Source: Halichondria panicea
Taxonomy: Eukaryota > Porifera > Demospongiae > Suberitida > Halichondriidae
Length of the DNA stretch: 64,000 bases
NCBI RefSeq assembly: GCF_963675165.1
Contig: NC_087378.1
Span: 3,231,310 to 3,295,309, forward strand
Direction of reading: 5' to 3'
Below are positions 1 through 11,500 of the stretch, in pieces. How positions within the stretch are numbered: position 1 is the stretch's first letter; the number at the start of each line of letters is the position of its first letter. The translations under genes and the position numbers were made by a program. The notes beneath the pieces were generated by a model, which worked only from the letters and a program-made list of their open reading frames with translations, was not told the DNA's origin and made no database searches.

Positions 1-86
1 TTTGTGCAAAACATGGACTCTGGACTGGACTGGACTAGACTGGACCGTACTATTGTTACAGCATTGCTGTTTCTTCAATGAGTATA

Positions 87-505
87 CAGTAGACTCTCGC
101 TATTCCGGCTCCCTGAAGTACGGCCACCTCGATATACCGGCCATTTGGCTTGGCACGGAATGCTAGCTATATGTTTACTGCACAAAACTCACCCTGAAGT
201 ACGGCCACTCGCTATTCCGGTTACCGGCCAGTGCTGGCTGTCCCAAACAGGGTTTTCAATGTAATTGTATACGTGTATTACGGCCGGATATGACGTTTTA
301 GGTGTGGTTTAGCAAATAAAATTGAATTACACTTAAATAGAGAACAAAATGATTCATTATCCTCGAGACAAGAACCGCAAAAGTAGTCATTAGATTCGAG
401 GTAAGGTCGTTTTTAAGCCGCGGCTATTTCCTGAGCTGCAGCCACCTCGCTATTCCGGCCAAGCTGCATGGTCCCAAGGGTGACCGGATTAACGAGAGTC
501 TACTG
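87..505. mobile_element. Tigger/pogo-like MITE, copy 1
   Basis: The termini CAGTAGACTCTCGCTATTCC and its inverted partner (GATTAACGAGAGTCTACTG) are flanked by TA on both sides. The inside repeats the words TACGGCCAC and ACCGGCC. There is no open frame. Copies lie at 36195-36516, 46414-46838 and, truncated, at 13562-13893. TA duplication and this terminus type are usual for the pogo/Tigger branch of Tc1/mariner; the class is inferred from that. Confidence 0.8.
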
Positions 506-677
506 TACTCGATAACAGATAGGCATGCATCTATACAAAAATGCACACAACATCAAGAGCAACAATTCACAGGAGTGCTGCACTGCTGCTGAGTTTTAAT
601 ATTCTTAACATCAGGTGAAACAACTAAACTTGCCAGGATGAACTGTTGACAAACTGCTGTGATGAAAGATAAAATTA

Positions 678-1232
678 TCCGACTAGAAAAACATTTGCAA
701 TGTGAAAAATTGCTAGGATTGGCCAGGGGAACCACAAAAAAGCGTGGAAACAAGAAATCAGACGAGAGCATAACTCCAATCCGTTACAACGTCAATCACA
801 TTTACTGGTAGTTTTCCATGTTTTCCCATCCATGCGCCAATATACCACGCAATTTTTACTGGAGCATGGAGTGATGACCATGCGATCCCTATATATTTAT
901 ATTTTGGAATGTGCGGGCATATATAATCATGTGATTTGTACTGAATTGATGTTCCTAATACATGGAGTCTTGAGCACAGGTATACACAGTCCATCCATGC
1001 GTAGTGACATGCACGGACCGTACTGGTGACCTGCATGGAATGATGTGGTGGATGGAAGCTGCATGGTAGATGGATCTGGAACACAGTCTATATACTATGC
1101 ATTGTACATGTTCATGACGTTGTAACGGATTGGAGTTATGCTCTCGTCTGATTTCTTGTTTCCACGCTTTTTTGTGGTTCCCCTGGCCAATCCTAGCAAT
1201 TTTTCACATTGCAAATGTTTTTCTAGTCGGAT
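678..1232. mobile_element. Foldback element with ~115-bp inverted arms
   Basis: Positions about 680-796 and 1115-1231 are near-perfect inverted copies, so both strands start the same translated peptide, which is a shadow of the repeat. The outer ends read CCGACTAGAAAAACATTTGC and its complement. About 320 bp of unrelated sequence separates the arms. Related arm sequence (GCTTTTTGGTGCTTCCCCCA) occurs near 26005. There is no transposase. Confidence 0.75.
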
Positions 1233-2590
1233 TCCCTTTCTTTTTCAGTACAGAAGTATAAATTTACGTATTATGACCTGCATAAGTGGAACGTCAAGAG
1301 GCAGTACAGAAGTTCAAAAAGAGAAGACAGGACTAATCAGACATCTTCTCGAATATCTCTGGACTAATAATTTAGTAATGAGTAATCAGTATTGCTTGAA
1401 ATGTTGAATTTGTGAATCAGTATTATAAATGACAGCCATTTTAGCTCTTAAATTAAGAGCATGATAATTATCTAGCCAGTGCATATAGCATGCCTGTCAG
1501 AGAAAGGGAGCTAGAGCACCTCAGGCTCTGGAAAAGCACTGCTGCACTGATTTTAGGCACACGGTTTCTTAGCCACGCCTATCTATTATTATTGGCCACA
1601 ACGCAATTGCTGAGTCATTAAAGATGGCGGAATTGTCTAGGTAAGAGAAATAGAGACTGAGAGGTCATCTGCCTCATGGAAGCAATCGCAAATCTGAAGA
1701 AGTGCTTTGTAATCCAGATTGTAGTCGTTTGGAAACCCTGTGCAGAATGTCCTGGAGATGGCTGTACATGGAGTAAATGCTGGGCAAGAAACTTACTTAC
1801 TTACTTACTCACTCACTTACTTACTTACTTACAGACAAAGAGCGGTGAAACTTCGAAATAGTGCAATTTTTAAAATGACAATATTCATTCATTAAAATGT
1901 TCATGGATTATGAAATGAGAGATACAAAGAGAGAAAAAGCTAAATAAACTATCTGTTCAGCCAGTTTCTTGATATATCCTTTTCCTGCAGAGATAGAACA
2001 GTTTGAACAAGAGTCAAAATAATTGAAATATTGCTAAATACGGGCAAACCCACTGCCAATCCTATGTAAAACCTACTGTTTTACTAATAGTAGTAGTGTG
2101 CTGCTTGCTCTAGACCTTTATTTAGGTTTGCTGGGTCTGTAACACCTTCTTTCAACTGCACTATTGTCAAGTGTATGGAGGCAATGGTATATATATAGGA
2201 GTCCCTTCTGCAGCCTTGACACACTGTACTAAGAATGGGTTGCAGGTGTTACATGCTGGTATATGGTACTGGTGGTGCTCCTTGCGGGTGTACTCTCGGT
2301 GCTAGTAGTGTGTACGTGTGCTCGATCGTACAAGATTCTGTGTGGTGAAAACTGCCCAGGAGCAAAATTATAAATTGGTCTAGAAGTTGAGATAGCTGAA
2401 ACTATTTTGGGGATAGAGTAATTATGGCAAAGTAGTGAGATGGTGCACTGCCAGAGGATATTAGGGCCTATAGGAACACTGAGGGTGAAATGGTAGGCTT
2501 GCTTACTGATTCATCTGGCACCTTATACAGTTGTCTTTACAAGATTTGTAATGTACAGCAATAGCTAAAGCAGGCTAGCTAGCTAGCTAG
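1233..2590. other. Non-coding stretch with short simple repeats
   Basis: No supported gene. It contains a CTTA/CTCA tetranucleotide run at about 1794-1830 and a GCTA run at about 2573-2593. The rest is AT-rich unique sequence without long open frames. Confidence 0.6.
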
Positions 2591-2789
2591 CTACATTGCC
2601 CACAGTCTAGTCGAGTCCAGTCCAAAGTCCAGTCCAGTCCAGAGTCCCGAGTCCATGTTTTGCACGTACCCCTTTTTGTGGTGTGTTGTGACTCCGTTTG
2701 TAGTTTTATAATGATATTTATCAATTTTTTTTCTTTTTTTTGCCTGCCATCCGGTCTGTTTTTGGGGATTAAAAGTCCGTGAAACATAA

Positions 2790-3549
2790 GATTAATTTGG
2801 TGTGGCCTAACACAACACAGATGCTCATCTCACTTGGACTTCTCTCAAAGCACTTCAAGAAAGTAGACTTTAAGCCGTGGCAGCTCAGCGTCATAAAGGC
2901 AGTGCTTGGAGGCAAGAACAGTCTTGTGGTTCAGCCTACAGGGAATGGGAAAAGTTTGTGCTGCCAGTTTCCATGTGCTGTCTCTGGAACATTATCATTT
3001 TCCCAACAATCAGCCTCATCCTCGACCAGGAAAAAGGACTCGGACATGCGGACTGCGAGTAGCATATTTAGGGAGTGCATGTGCAGAAAGATCCCAATGT
3101 GCTATCTAAAATAATAGCAGAGGGCCACTATGACATAGTGCTTACTACTACTCCTAAGTCCTTTTTTTAAAGTTGGGAAACCAAAACTTGTGTTTCTAAG
3201 TATGAGTGCTCAAGGAATGGTTGGACTACACCATAGCAAACACTCAGGAGCTGTGCGTGGGAAGGGCTCCAGCAAGCTGCTCGGAAACAAAATGAGGGCC
3301 CATCTACTGAAATGTGAGGATGTTGCAAGTTTCCTAAGCATAGCGAAAATCACCCTACCTTCTGGAATTTTGCACAAGAAAATTCTTACTGCCCTCCACT
3401 GCACCTGCAGGAAACCTTACACAAAGGGGAATAAGATGGCTGCATGCTCAGTGTGTGGTTTTTGGTTTCACCAAGCATGCCGTGAAATTCCAGGCGCAGT
3501 TTTCAGAAACAAAGATCGAGTCACGTGGATATGCTCTTCATGCCACTAA
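2790..3549 (+). pseudogene. RecQ-helicase / Ulp1 peptidase / PHD-finger composite relic, copy 1
   Basis: Three protein pieces follow each other. First is the start of a RecQ-type helicase: [15 protein letters not shown], then the Walker A region QPTGNGKSLCCQ; a shifted frame keeps SLILDQ and, near 3100-3160, DPNVLSKII and GHYDIVLTTT. Next, at about 3215-3300, another frame reads IANTQELCVGRAPASCS, the tail of a Ulp1/C48 cysteine peptidase as judged from the cleaner second copy. Last, about 3395-3546 encodes a PHD finger: CTC, CSVC, FH, QAC and CSSC give the C4HC3 ligand set. Frameshifts and stops mean it is not functional. The helicase and peptidase parts look joined by an internal deletion. 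I infer a transposon cargo gene because the second copy (11355-11820) shows the same joint. Confidence 0.7.
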
Positions 3550-3599
3550 CAATTAAACTGAGATTATAGTAGTACTTTTCACCGCTAAAAAATGTATGC

Positions 3600-3722
3600 A
3601 CAAGGAAAGACTGAGTCACAGGAACATGCTTTTCATGCCACTAACAATAATCTATATAAACTACTGTGGCTAGTATCAGGAGTTCATGCACTCCTGCTAG
3701 ACAAGTACTTTTCACCGCTATA
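3600..3722 (+). repeat. Duplicated tail of the relic
   Basis: About 3604-3721 repeats 3510-3595 with divergence: the words CATGCCACTAACAAT and AGTACTTTTCACCGCTA occur in both. The end of the PHD-coding tail was therefore tandemly duplicated before the palindrome array that follows. Confidence 0.6.
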
Positions 3723-3724
3723 TA

Positions 3725-4070
3725 AAACTCATGGGAACAAAGAGTGTACCCTCACAATTTTTGTCTCCCATGTATATAGGGGACAAAGAGTGTACCATGC
3801 ATACACTCTTTGTTCCTCATATATATATGGGAGACAAAGAGCGGCCCTACACTCTTTGCTCCCCATGCATGTATATGGGGACCAAATAACGTACCCCGAT
3901 ACACTCTTCGTTCCCCATGTACTTGCATGGGAGACCAAGAGCGGCCCTACACTCTTTGTTCCCCATATCATATAGGAACCAAATAGTGTACCCTACACTC
4001 TTTGTTCCCCATATAATTATATGGGAGACAAAGAGCGCACTCTTTGTTCTCCATATCATATAATTATGAG
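3725..4070. repeat. Palindrome array 1 (hairpin string)
   Basis: Several consecutive palindromes are built from the half-unit ACACTCTTTGTTCCCCATAT and its complement. Variants include GGGAGACAAAGAGCGGCCC and GGGGACCAAATA. Each unit could fold as a hairpin of about 40-60 nt. Unit order matches array 3 (13085-13345). The array follows the PHD end of relic copy 1, so it is probably the right terminal repeat of the same element type. Confidence 0.8.
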
Positions 4071-4079
4071 TAAGCGCTA

Positions 4080-4440
4080 ATAACCAGTTTCTATGCGGTG
4101 TGGGAGACTGGGTTTAAATGTTATTTATGGTTTGCAGGCAATTAGGAATATTCATGTAGCCTCACTCGTTTAAACTGCCTAATTCTGGCAACTGTATTAT
4201 AGAAACAAACCTGGCTGGGTGCCTACGTTGCATATGAGCTGCATGTGTTGTATGAGAAACTTCAGTGCTTCTATACGCTGGCTTGCTGCATAAATGGCAA
4301 GAAAGATATGATTGTCTGAGCTCCAATTTGAAGAGGATTCCATGATAATTATGGAGGCAGATCTAGTAATCCAGGAGTTGGTGTCCGGACTGATATAATT
4401 ATCGTGCCAATATGAAAACTCTGGGCACACTGTGAATTGC
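4080..4440. repeat. Dispersed repeat, partial copy
   Basis: The words TTTAAATGTTATT, GCAGGCAATTA and GGAATATTC in this order recur near 49565-49640. It is non-coding. Confidence 0.45.
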
Positions 4441-4585
4441 GTTCTTATAGATATACCATAGAAACTGAATTATTAGTGCATGCGTCAATAGCAGAGCTCT
4501 ATACGCTTATATTCGAGAATGCGCCTCACTAGCTATATAAATTATAGCTTACTATGCACTGCATGTACGAGCTAGCTAGCTCATA

Positions 4586-4776
4586 CCGTATTTTGCTGGT
4601 GAAAAACCTTTGCGAATGAGCCAAATCAGCAGAAAACTTGACCCTTTGCGATCTAACTATTACCTTCTGGCAAGGATCGTGTCTATTTACTGGTAATAAT
4701 TTAGGTTTTGAAGTTTTATTGTTGCAAATTGGCAAAGTATTATGTTTGATGCTTGCAAAACATTCCAGTAATACGG
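4586..4776. mobile_element. TA-flanked MITE (CCGTATTTTGCTGG type), copy 1
   Basis: The left end is CCGTATTTTGCTGG and the right end is AGTAATACGG, each flanked by TA. The inside (CCTTTGCGAATGAGCCAAAT, then GGCAAGGATCGT) is shared with 43602-43771. It is a Tc1/mariner-like non-autonomous element by TSD type. Confidence 0.75.
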
Positions 4777-4984
4777 TAGATAAACGAATAAATGAATTTA
4801 TATCCCGTTGCTACGTTGTTGCCAAGTGCAATATGCAGCATAATGCACTGCTGAAAGTCATAATGCACTGACCGCAAACTCATAATGCACTAACCACAAA
4901 ACGCCCCTCTGGCAATTAGACAGACAATTAAAATTAAATTAATACGCATGAGAAATAACAAGTATCAAAGTATGTCTAGCCATG

Positions 4985-5345
4985 CAGGAATGAATGTTCA
5001 GCACTGCTGGAGTTTCTTCTTGCAACCATGCAGGTTTTAAAATTGTCCAAGATTCATTTTGTGGAAGATTCTGTGTTCCTAAATCAACCTAGTCCTCGAC
5101 CTTGTGATGCATGTCAATTCTGCTTCACCGTAGCACTAGAAGTGGCTCTTTTTGCTGGGGGCATGAGCTGTTTTGCAGCAGTGTAGAAGCGAGCTTTCTT
5201 GGCTTGGTTATGAGGCCGAGCGTAGACCAGCAGCTAATACATGTATTCACTGAGTAGTGGGGTGGGGCTATTTCTTTGTAGCAGTAAGTGGGGCGGGGCT
5301 GTTTTGCAGCACCAGAAGTGGGGTGGGGCTGTTTTGCAGATTTCA
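4985..5345. repeat. Dispersed repeat with three GTGGGGYGGGGCT units
   Basis: About 4985-5175 recurs in reverse near 47395-47600 (words CAGAATTGACACGCATCA and GTCCTCGA in the matching positions). At about 5254-5340 a G-rich unit ending GCTGTTTTGCAG is repeated about three times. Confidence 0.55.
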
Positions 5346-5504
5346 GTTGGAACTCCAACAATTTTGTGTCAAGCCATTCGTCGGTCATGCCAATCTTATA
5401 CGCTGCAGATACTGGCGTCTAGAAGAGAGAAGAGATGGAGCTGTGTCTAGAGTTGTCTCTGTCTTTTTTTGTGCTGTTTATATTGTGTTACTAGGACAGT
5501 GTTA

Positions 5505-5655
5505 TGTTGCTATGCCCTCGGGATATAAACTAGTTATAACACGTGCACTCGGGCTGCATGGCATATATTGCACTCAGCCCTCGGGGCTGGCGCCCTCGTG
5601 CTTTAGTGCAATATATTCCATACATCCCTCGTGCCCGTGTTATAACTATAACAAA
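5505..5655. repeat. Palindromic GCCCTCG-rich foldback
   Basis: The left half (ATAAACTAGTTATAACACG, GCATATATTGCACT) is mirrored by the right half (AGTGCAATATATTCC, CGTGTTATAACTATA). The centre is GC-rich (CCTCGGGGCTGGCGCCCTCG). Related sequence lies near 37345-37400. It is a probable foldback MITE. Confidence 0.65.
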
Positions 5656-5753
5656 TCTTTCATAATTGGAAAAGCGCTTCAATTCGATGCAAACAATTTT
5701 CAGTTGAGCATGCGCTTAAAATAAAGATACACTTGTAATAGAATAATAAAATA

Positions 5754-5990
5754 CCGTATAGTGCGAAATTTTCGAGGCACTTATATTTCGTGGATTGGCC
5801 TCTAAAAGCCATTTCGTTGCACAATATTCGTGGAAGAATGACTGCTTACCGGAAGCCATGCCTTTAAATATTTGCATGATAGCAGATAATTCTAATTAAA
5901 GAACCATTTTCATGGACTTAATTTTCGTGTAGAATTCTAACCCACGAAATTCACAAAAATTAAGCCTCTCGAAAAAATCGCGCTATACGG
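5754..5990. mobile_element. CCGTATAGCG foldback MITE, copy 1
   Basis: The ends CCGTATAGTGCGAAATTTTC and its inverted partner (TCGCGCTATACGG) are flanked by TA. It is intact, and serves as the empty-site reference for the interrupted copy at 55387-56181. Relatives lie near 25290, 30095, 48500, 53145 and 58317. Confidence 0.8.
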
Positions 5991-6897
5991 TAAGCGCTAT
6001 TAGTACGGTAGGTGCGCAAAAGCTGGCTGGGTGTCGTACATGATTTTGAAGTGGAATCACCAGAACATTTTACTAGGTCAACTATAATTCAATACCCTGT
6101 TACCGTAGAAACTGGATTATTAGCGCATGCGCTTTTAGGGTCAATAGCAGAGCTCTATATACGCTTATTTTAGAGAATGCGCCTATAATGCAGTCATTCC
6201 GAGCCCCACCCAGTAACCGGATGTCTCTGTGATGAGAGCTGACTCGCAAGCTGGTTAGAAAGTGAGCAAGCAGGCAACCCTAACTGGATCTATATCATAC
6301 TATTATGTTACAGTTCATTTTACAGTTTATTTACTACATCAATAAAACATTCATATTGACCAGGAACTTGGAATAAAAGGACCTCATCCATGTCTCACAT
6401 TCTCTCAGCATGATCAGACAAGGTAACAGCATGCCCATGCAGAGAGTCCTTCCAGATGGATATCACCAGCTATAAGCTATCCAGTCGTACATGTATGAGT
6501 TCCAGTATAATTATGCGCCAATAATCCCATTGCTTCAATGCATTACATGGCATATTGGTTGTACCATGATGTGCTCTAACACTAAAGAATATCCATTGAA
6601 ACGCTCAGGATACTATAGGGTGGTACAAATCCCATGTTGTACAATTCCAGGGGAGTGTCTATTCATGTAGGGTACATGGCTGTGGTCATCCTGAAGCCCT
6701 CCCTCCACCTTTTAAAGGCACCTAAGTGTTGAAGTTGTAAATGTGGTTTGTCAAGTGCTAGTCTTGATCCCAGCCCCTCTCACTAGAGGGCCTGGTAACC
6801 ACCGTTTGCGCATGGGTGGATTCAATAGTAAATTTGTTAGTAAAACTCTTTGTAATTATCAATTAACCTCTGTACTATGGTTACCCACGTGGTTGAT
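5991..6897. other. Intergenic or intronic, no gene seen
   Basis: No coding or structured feature is supported. Near 6110-6185 a segment (GTAGAAACTGGATTATTAG, then AGCAGAGCTCTATA) repeats 4455-4520. Confidence 0.5.
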
Positions 6898-7214
6898 TAG
6901 TCTCATGAATCAGCCGCACCTTTGGTGTCCGTCTGAGCACTCTTTACATGAACTCATGGGCCACGTCGGATTTCCAACGTGACCAATGAGATTGCTCACA
7001 AGCATCAGGTGACTTGAATAGGAGGCAGCAAATAGTGAAACTTTACATGCGGTTGAGCAGCAAGCAGTGATGTGGCTGAGCAGAGATAGCGGATGTGGTT
7101 GCATTTTTATGGTTTTGTTAGCTTGTACAGTGACGTAATACATTCCATTGTGAAATGACTTCACGTAAAGAGTGCTCAGACTGACACCAAAGGTGCGGCT
7201 GATTCATGAGACTA
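6898..7214. mobile_element. MULE-like MITE with 9-bp TSD
   Basis: Inverted ends of about 54 bp start TAGTCTCATGAATCAGCC and carry only a few mismatches. The 9-bp direct duplication GTGGTTGAT lies at 6889-6897 and 7215-7223. The 9-bp size is typical of Mutator-like elements. There is no open frame. Two other elements here also start TAGYCTCGA and are treated as the same broad group. Confidence 0.85.
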
Positions 7215-7559
7215 GTGGTTGATTAGACTATTAGTGTCAAGAGAGAGAAATCGCTAGGCTCATACAGGAGCACTGATCTTACTGAGATGGCATCAAACAA
7301 GCATCTGGAAACAAGTAGACTTGCTAGAGCCGGTCGGTATTGACAGAAAAACGTCTACCACTCTACTACAGTACTAAAGAAGACAAAACCTGACTTTTCA
7401 ACGATGGAGAGAGCTTGAGCAAGAGCAGAAGAGAAGTAGAAGCCATCACAACAAAACTGGTCACTAGTCTAGACCATAAATGTTGTAAGTATCTGTGTTA
7501 TTTTATTAAAACTGCTATGATTTGTGCAATGACATTGTAAATATACAATAATTATACTG

Positions 7560-7680
7560 ACTAATTTACTAAGTTATCTCAATCCCCAAGATTCTTGGGG
7601 CAATTGACGCATGCGCAAACAGTGTATACCAGGCCGTCTTTCTCAATTGAGAGCGGCCTGGAATTGAGGCTAGTCAAGTG
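7560..7680. repeat. Fragment related to the MULE-like MITEs
   Basis: GACGCATGCGCAAAC followed by AGGCCGTCTTTCTC and GCGGCCTGGAATTGAGGCTA resembles one end of the 54501-55041 and 59021-59524 elements. The other end is not recognised. Confidence 0.4.
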
Positions 7681-7870
7681 CAAACACACAGTAAATGGGT
7701 TGGATAACAGCAATAGGTGTTCATAGTAGTACAATCTACCTGTACCACCACTACCGAGGGCAGTTGTATGTATTCCTCGAGATATCCATGGTACAACTGT
7801 CAGCTTTAAACATGTATCTCGCCTCCCACTAAATTTAGTGTTGGAATTTCTCTGGTCGGTGGCTCACAAG

Positions 7871-8584
7871 TGGTAATTCTAGACGAACCTACCTCCGGAA
7901 TGGATCCATATGCGAGAAGAGCAACATGGGACCTCCTAATCAAACACAAACAGAACAAAACTATTCTCCTTACCACACACTTCATGGATGAAGCAGATCT
8001 GCTTGGTGATCGTATTGCCATCATGGCTGATGGTAGATTGAAATGTTCTGGATCTTCACTTTTCCTCAAGAGCAGGTGTATTAATGACAAATTCTGGGTT
8101 TCATTTACAGTGTTGCACATAATTATCGTATAGGTACGGTGTTGGTTATCACATGACAGTCGTGAAGAAAATTGGCTGTGATTCGTCTCAAGTCAAAAAC
8201 CTTGTGAAATCAATGGTTGAGAATGCTCAACAGGTTACAGATGTTGGTGCAGAGCTTACCTTTATCCTGCCCTCTCATGCCACTCCCAACTTCCCTGACC
8301 TGTTTGACACTCTTGAAGGTACAACTATAGTAGATAACATCGTAGTTGTACAACTATTGATGTCGTTACTACAACCTACTTACAGTTTCGCATTCTAATT
8401 ATTGCTTGTGCTTACCAATATGAGTATTTTTTGCTTGCTTGTGAGGTTTTATTGTCTGTTTTATTGTCTGTTTTCCAGCTCAAAAGCAAGAATTAGGAAT
8501 AGCTAGTTTTGGTGTGTCTGTAACAACAATGGAAGAAGTGTTCATGAAGGTTGGAGAAGATGCAGACAGAGGTCTCGATACCAG
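7871..8584 (+). CDS. ABCA exons: NBD1 Walker B to NBD1 tail
   Basis: Exons 7871-8075, 8134-8318 and 8479-8584. The first opens in mid-codon with [12 protein letters not shown] (Walker B and D-loop) and carries the switch region [16 protein letters not shown]. The second gives [12 protein letters not shown], the conserved strand after the NBD core. The third gives [17 protein letters not shown], the ABCA regulatory-tail signature. The acceptor before 7871 (CTCACAAG) implies an upstream exon with the ABC signature; none is recognisable in 1-7870, so that intron is at least 7.8 kb or the 5' part is displaced. Confidence 0.95.
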
Positions 8585-11500
8585 GTCAGTACAAAACATT
8601 ATGTACACACATGTGCATGTATTTATGTGTGCATACTACGCACATGCACTGCATTAATTTTATTGTATCACTCTTTTAGTTTTTTTCTTATTAATTATCA
8701 TGTTACCAACCGACGGTTTGCACTTTAGTGCTCTAGTTTAAGGGTTAAAGCTTTGTTGTCGTATAAAAGCGAGAATAAAATTGGCTAAGCAGGAGGTATA
8801 ATTCTAGCTTTCTACTTTAGTGACTGTGTTCCATTGTTCCTGGTCACTTCAGCTGTAACCCATGTGCAAAGTCACAAGTTCGGTTCAAGCTACATTTTGC
8901 TCGCTTTTATTAGGCAACGAAGCTTTAACACCGAAAGCTGCCACTATTAAAAGTTTACTAACTTGTTGTGGCTACCCACGCTGTAAACGCAGTGCTAGAG
9001 CATCCAGGTAAGCAGACCCAGTTAAAGCAGACCCAGTTACAAGCTTCTTAGCTTTTGCTTGACAACAAAGGTTTAACATCAAATTTTGCCACTATTAAAA
9101 CTAATAACTTGTTGTGTGATCCATGCTGTAAACGCAGTGCTGTGGCATCTAGGTGAGTAGGTTCACCTGTCACAAACAAACAAACCAAACAACTACTACA
9201 CCCGCGTTATGTAGCTTTGACACCTCCACCGAGGCATAACCAGCACCCGCGGTGCATGCTCTCATGTAGTTTTTCCTTTGATCTCTGTGCCAAAAAAGTA
9301 TAAGCTCTATAATAAGTTTCTCAGCTCCTACTACCTGTTGGATTTGTTGTGTTTGCACTCATTCTAGCAGTATTATCATTTTATATTAAGTAAATGCTAT
9401 AACTATCTTGAATATTGTTTCACCCTATCATAACTACTCTTTTATCTTGCATGCATGGTCACTATACCTCTTTGCTACATCATTATTGTTCAACGTTAGG
9501 CTTAATGGAGCATCTGTCAATGTAACCAAGGTGCATGACAGCACTGAATCATTGGATAATGAAGGAACAGCACTCGCCACTCTGACATACAAATATAGTA
9601 AGTTGGACTAGTTGATTTGATGTCTGTCAATTATCCTTTTTCCAGCCCCTAACAGTGGTATGAATCTTTGGTTTCAACAATTTTGGGCGATGTTTCTTAA
9701 ACGAGTCTACAACAGTGCAAGATTCTGGGGAGCTGTTGTTTCTCAGATCCTACTACCTGTTGGATTTGTTGTGTTTGCACTCATTCTAGCAGTATCTGGT
9801 CCGACGCAAAATCAAGATGATCCTAAACGATCACTAGATCTGAAGAACTCAGCAGCATCACCAGATAATATCTCCCTTTTCTATGCTCAGTTTGGAGAAT
9901 CTAGCCCTCTTATTTTCTCGGTATGTGATTGTGCACCTGTGTTTCTACTTCGCATATACATGCATGCATGTATATACATGTATACCCTATTGATCCACAC
10001 ACAATTGTTTTTAGGATATTGAACCTTCACAATTGAATGCCACCAACATCTTTAACTTCACTGCTCGAGTTCAGTCTATTATGGACAATGTAGCTTCAAA
10101 CCCGCCTGTGGAAATCAAGACTTGTTGTGGCTACAAATACCAACTGTTAGATGGATTTTGTGCTTCAAGGACAGCGGTAGGCATTTAATTTATGTATATT
10201 ATAAGCTCCATCTTTCACATCTCAATAATTATAGGGTGATCTGTCTAGTGTGTGTGCAGCCAACAATAGCTTTGGATACCAGCAATGCACACATTGCCTT
10301 GAGTACGTCCCTATCATATTTGGTGATTTTGCACTCCAAACAAACAATTTATAGGTGCTGCACAGCAACTTCATTAATTGCCACAGCAAAATCTTGCTCA
10401 TCTCCTAGCACCCTACTATCGGGAAGGAAGAATAGTGAAAATTTTTGTCCAAATCCTCCTAAAGTCAGTGTTTCTGATATCAATCCTTCTGGTCCACTGG
10501 AGAGTGAAAATGTCTATGTAGCGGAGTACTTGCTCAGTGTCTCTGCTGCGGTGGAAGCTACTGTTTTCTTCCGACAATTTCAAGCTGGATTTACTGTCAC
10601 TAAAAAGTGATCACCAAAATAACTGATCCTTGTCTTTTCTATTATTTTTTCTTTTTTTTTCGTACAGGGATCCTCCATTCAGTGTGTGCGGTTGTAGCTC
10701 ATCAGCTACCTCGGTTCAGCAAGTGTGTGATTTTTTCTCACCTCTACAAGTATATAACAGTTCAGCTCAGTGTCCGCGCTATGGTTTTGACAATACTTGT
10801 GCAACTTTATGGAATTTATGTCTTAGCAGCCTTACACTAGCCCTTATAGACCCATGTGACTTACCTCCTCAATGTGGCCAGCTCGATTACAACTCAACGA
10901 ACATTTGTCACGGCAACGAGACTCTGTCAAGCTGCTACACCGTTGATGGGCTCTCAGCTGATGTATTGAAGGTGATCATTTTGTGTGTATACATGTAAAT
11001 AATTATAATTATAGTTATTACTGGGTGACGATAAAAGTACACTCTTACCATTTCATTCCCCAAGTACTAGGGGAGTACTTGAGGAGCAAAGAGTGTAGAG
11101 TACACTATTTGGTTCCTATATATGATATGGGGAACAAAGAGTGTAGGGCCGCTCTTTGTCTCCCATATAATATATATGGGGAACAAATAGTGTAGGGGTA
11201 CGCTATTTGGTCCCCATATGGGGAACAAACAGCAGCCCTACACTCTTTGTCCCCATGCAATGTATAATTATGTATAATTATACAGTTGTTCAAAAAGTTG
11301 CATGTACAAAGTTGCATGTACTATAGCTGTGGAGAAAGAGTTACTGTAGCAATCGAGGAAGAGTGTGATCGCTGCTCATCTCACTGGACTTCTCTCTAAG
11401 AAAGTAGACTTTAAGCCGTGGCAGCTCAGCGTCATAAAGGCAGTGCTCGAATCCAAGAACAGTATTGTGATTCAGCCTACAGGGAGTGGGAACAGTTTGT

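Larger units (their letters stand above)
1..2665. repeat. Inverted-repeat pair of GGACT-rich arms at the window edge
   Basis: The first 46 bases (GTGCAAAACATGGACTC, then repeated GGACT units) reappear inverted at about 2600-2665, ending CCATGTTTTGCAC. The arms may bound one 2.6-kb element that later received other insertions (87-505 and 678-1232), or may be two separate copies. The left arm touches the window edge, so the true end is not visible. There are no coding signs between the arms. Confidence 0.45.

Noticed and set aside
553-1407. Two ORFs starting with the same 30-odd residues on opposite strands
   Set aside because: They arise from the two arms of a foldback element, not from duplicated genes.
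10355-10612. Stop codon ending an ABCA exon at 10608-10610
   Set aside because: A donor at 10607 and the next acceptor at 10667 restore the frame through Lys-Asp-Pro; the stop lies in the intron.
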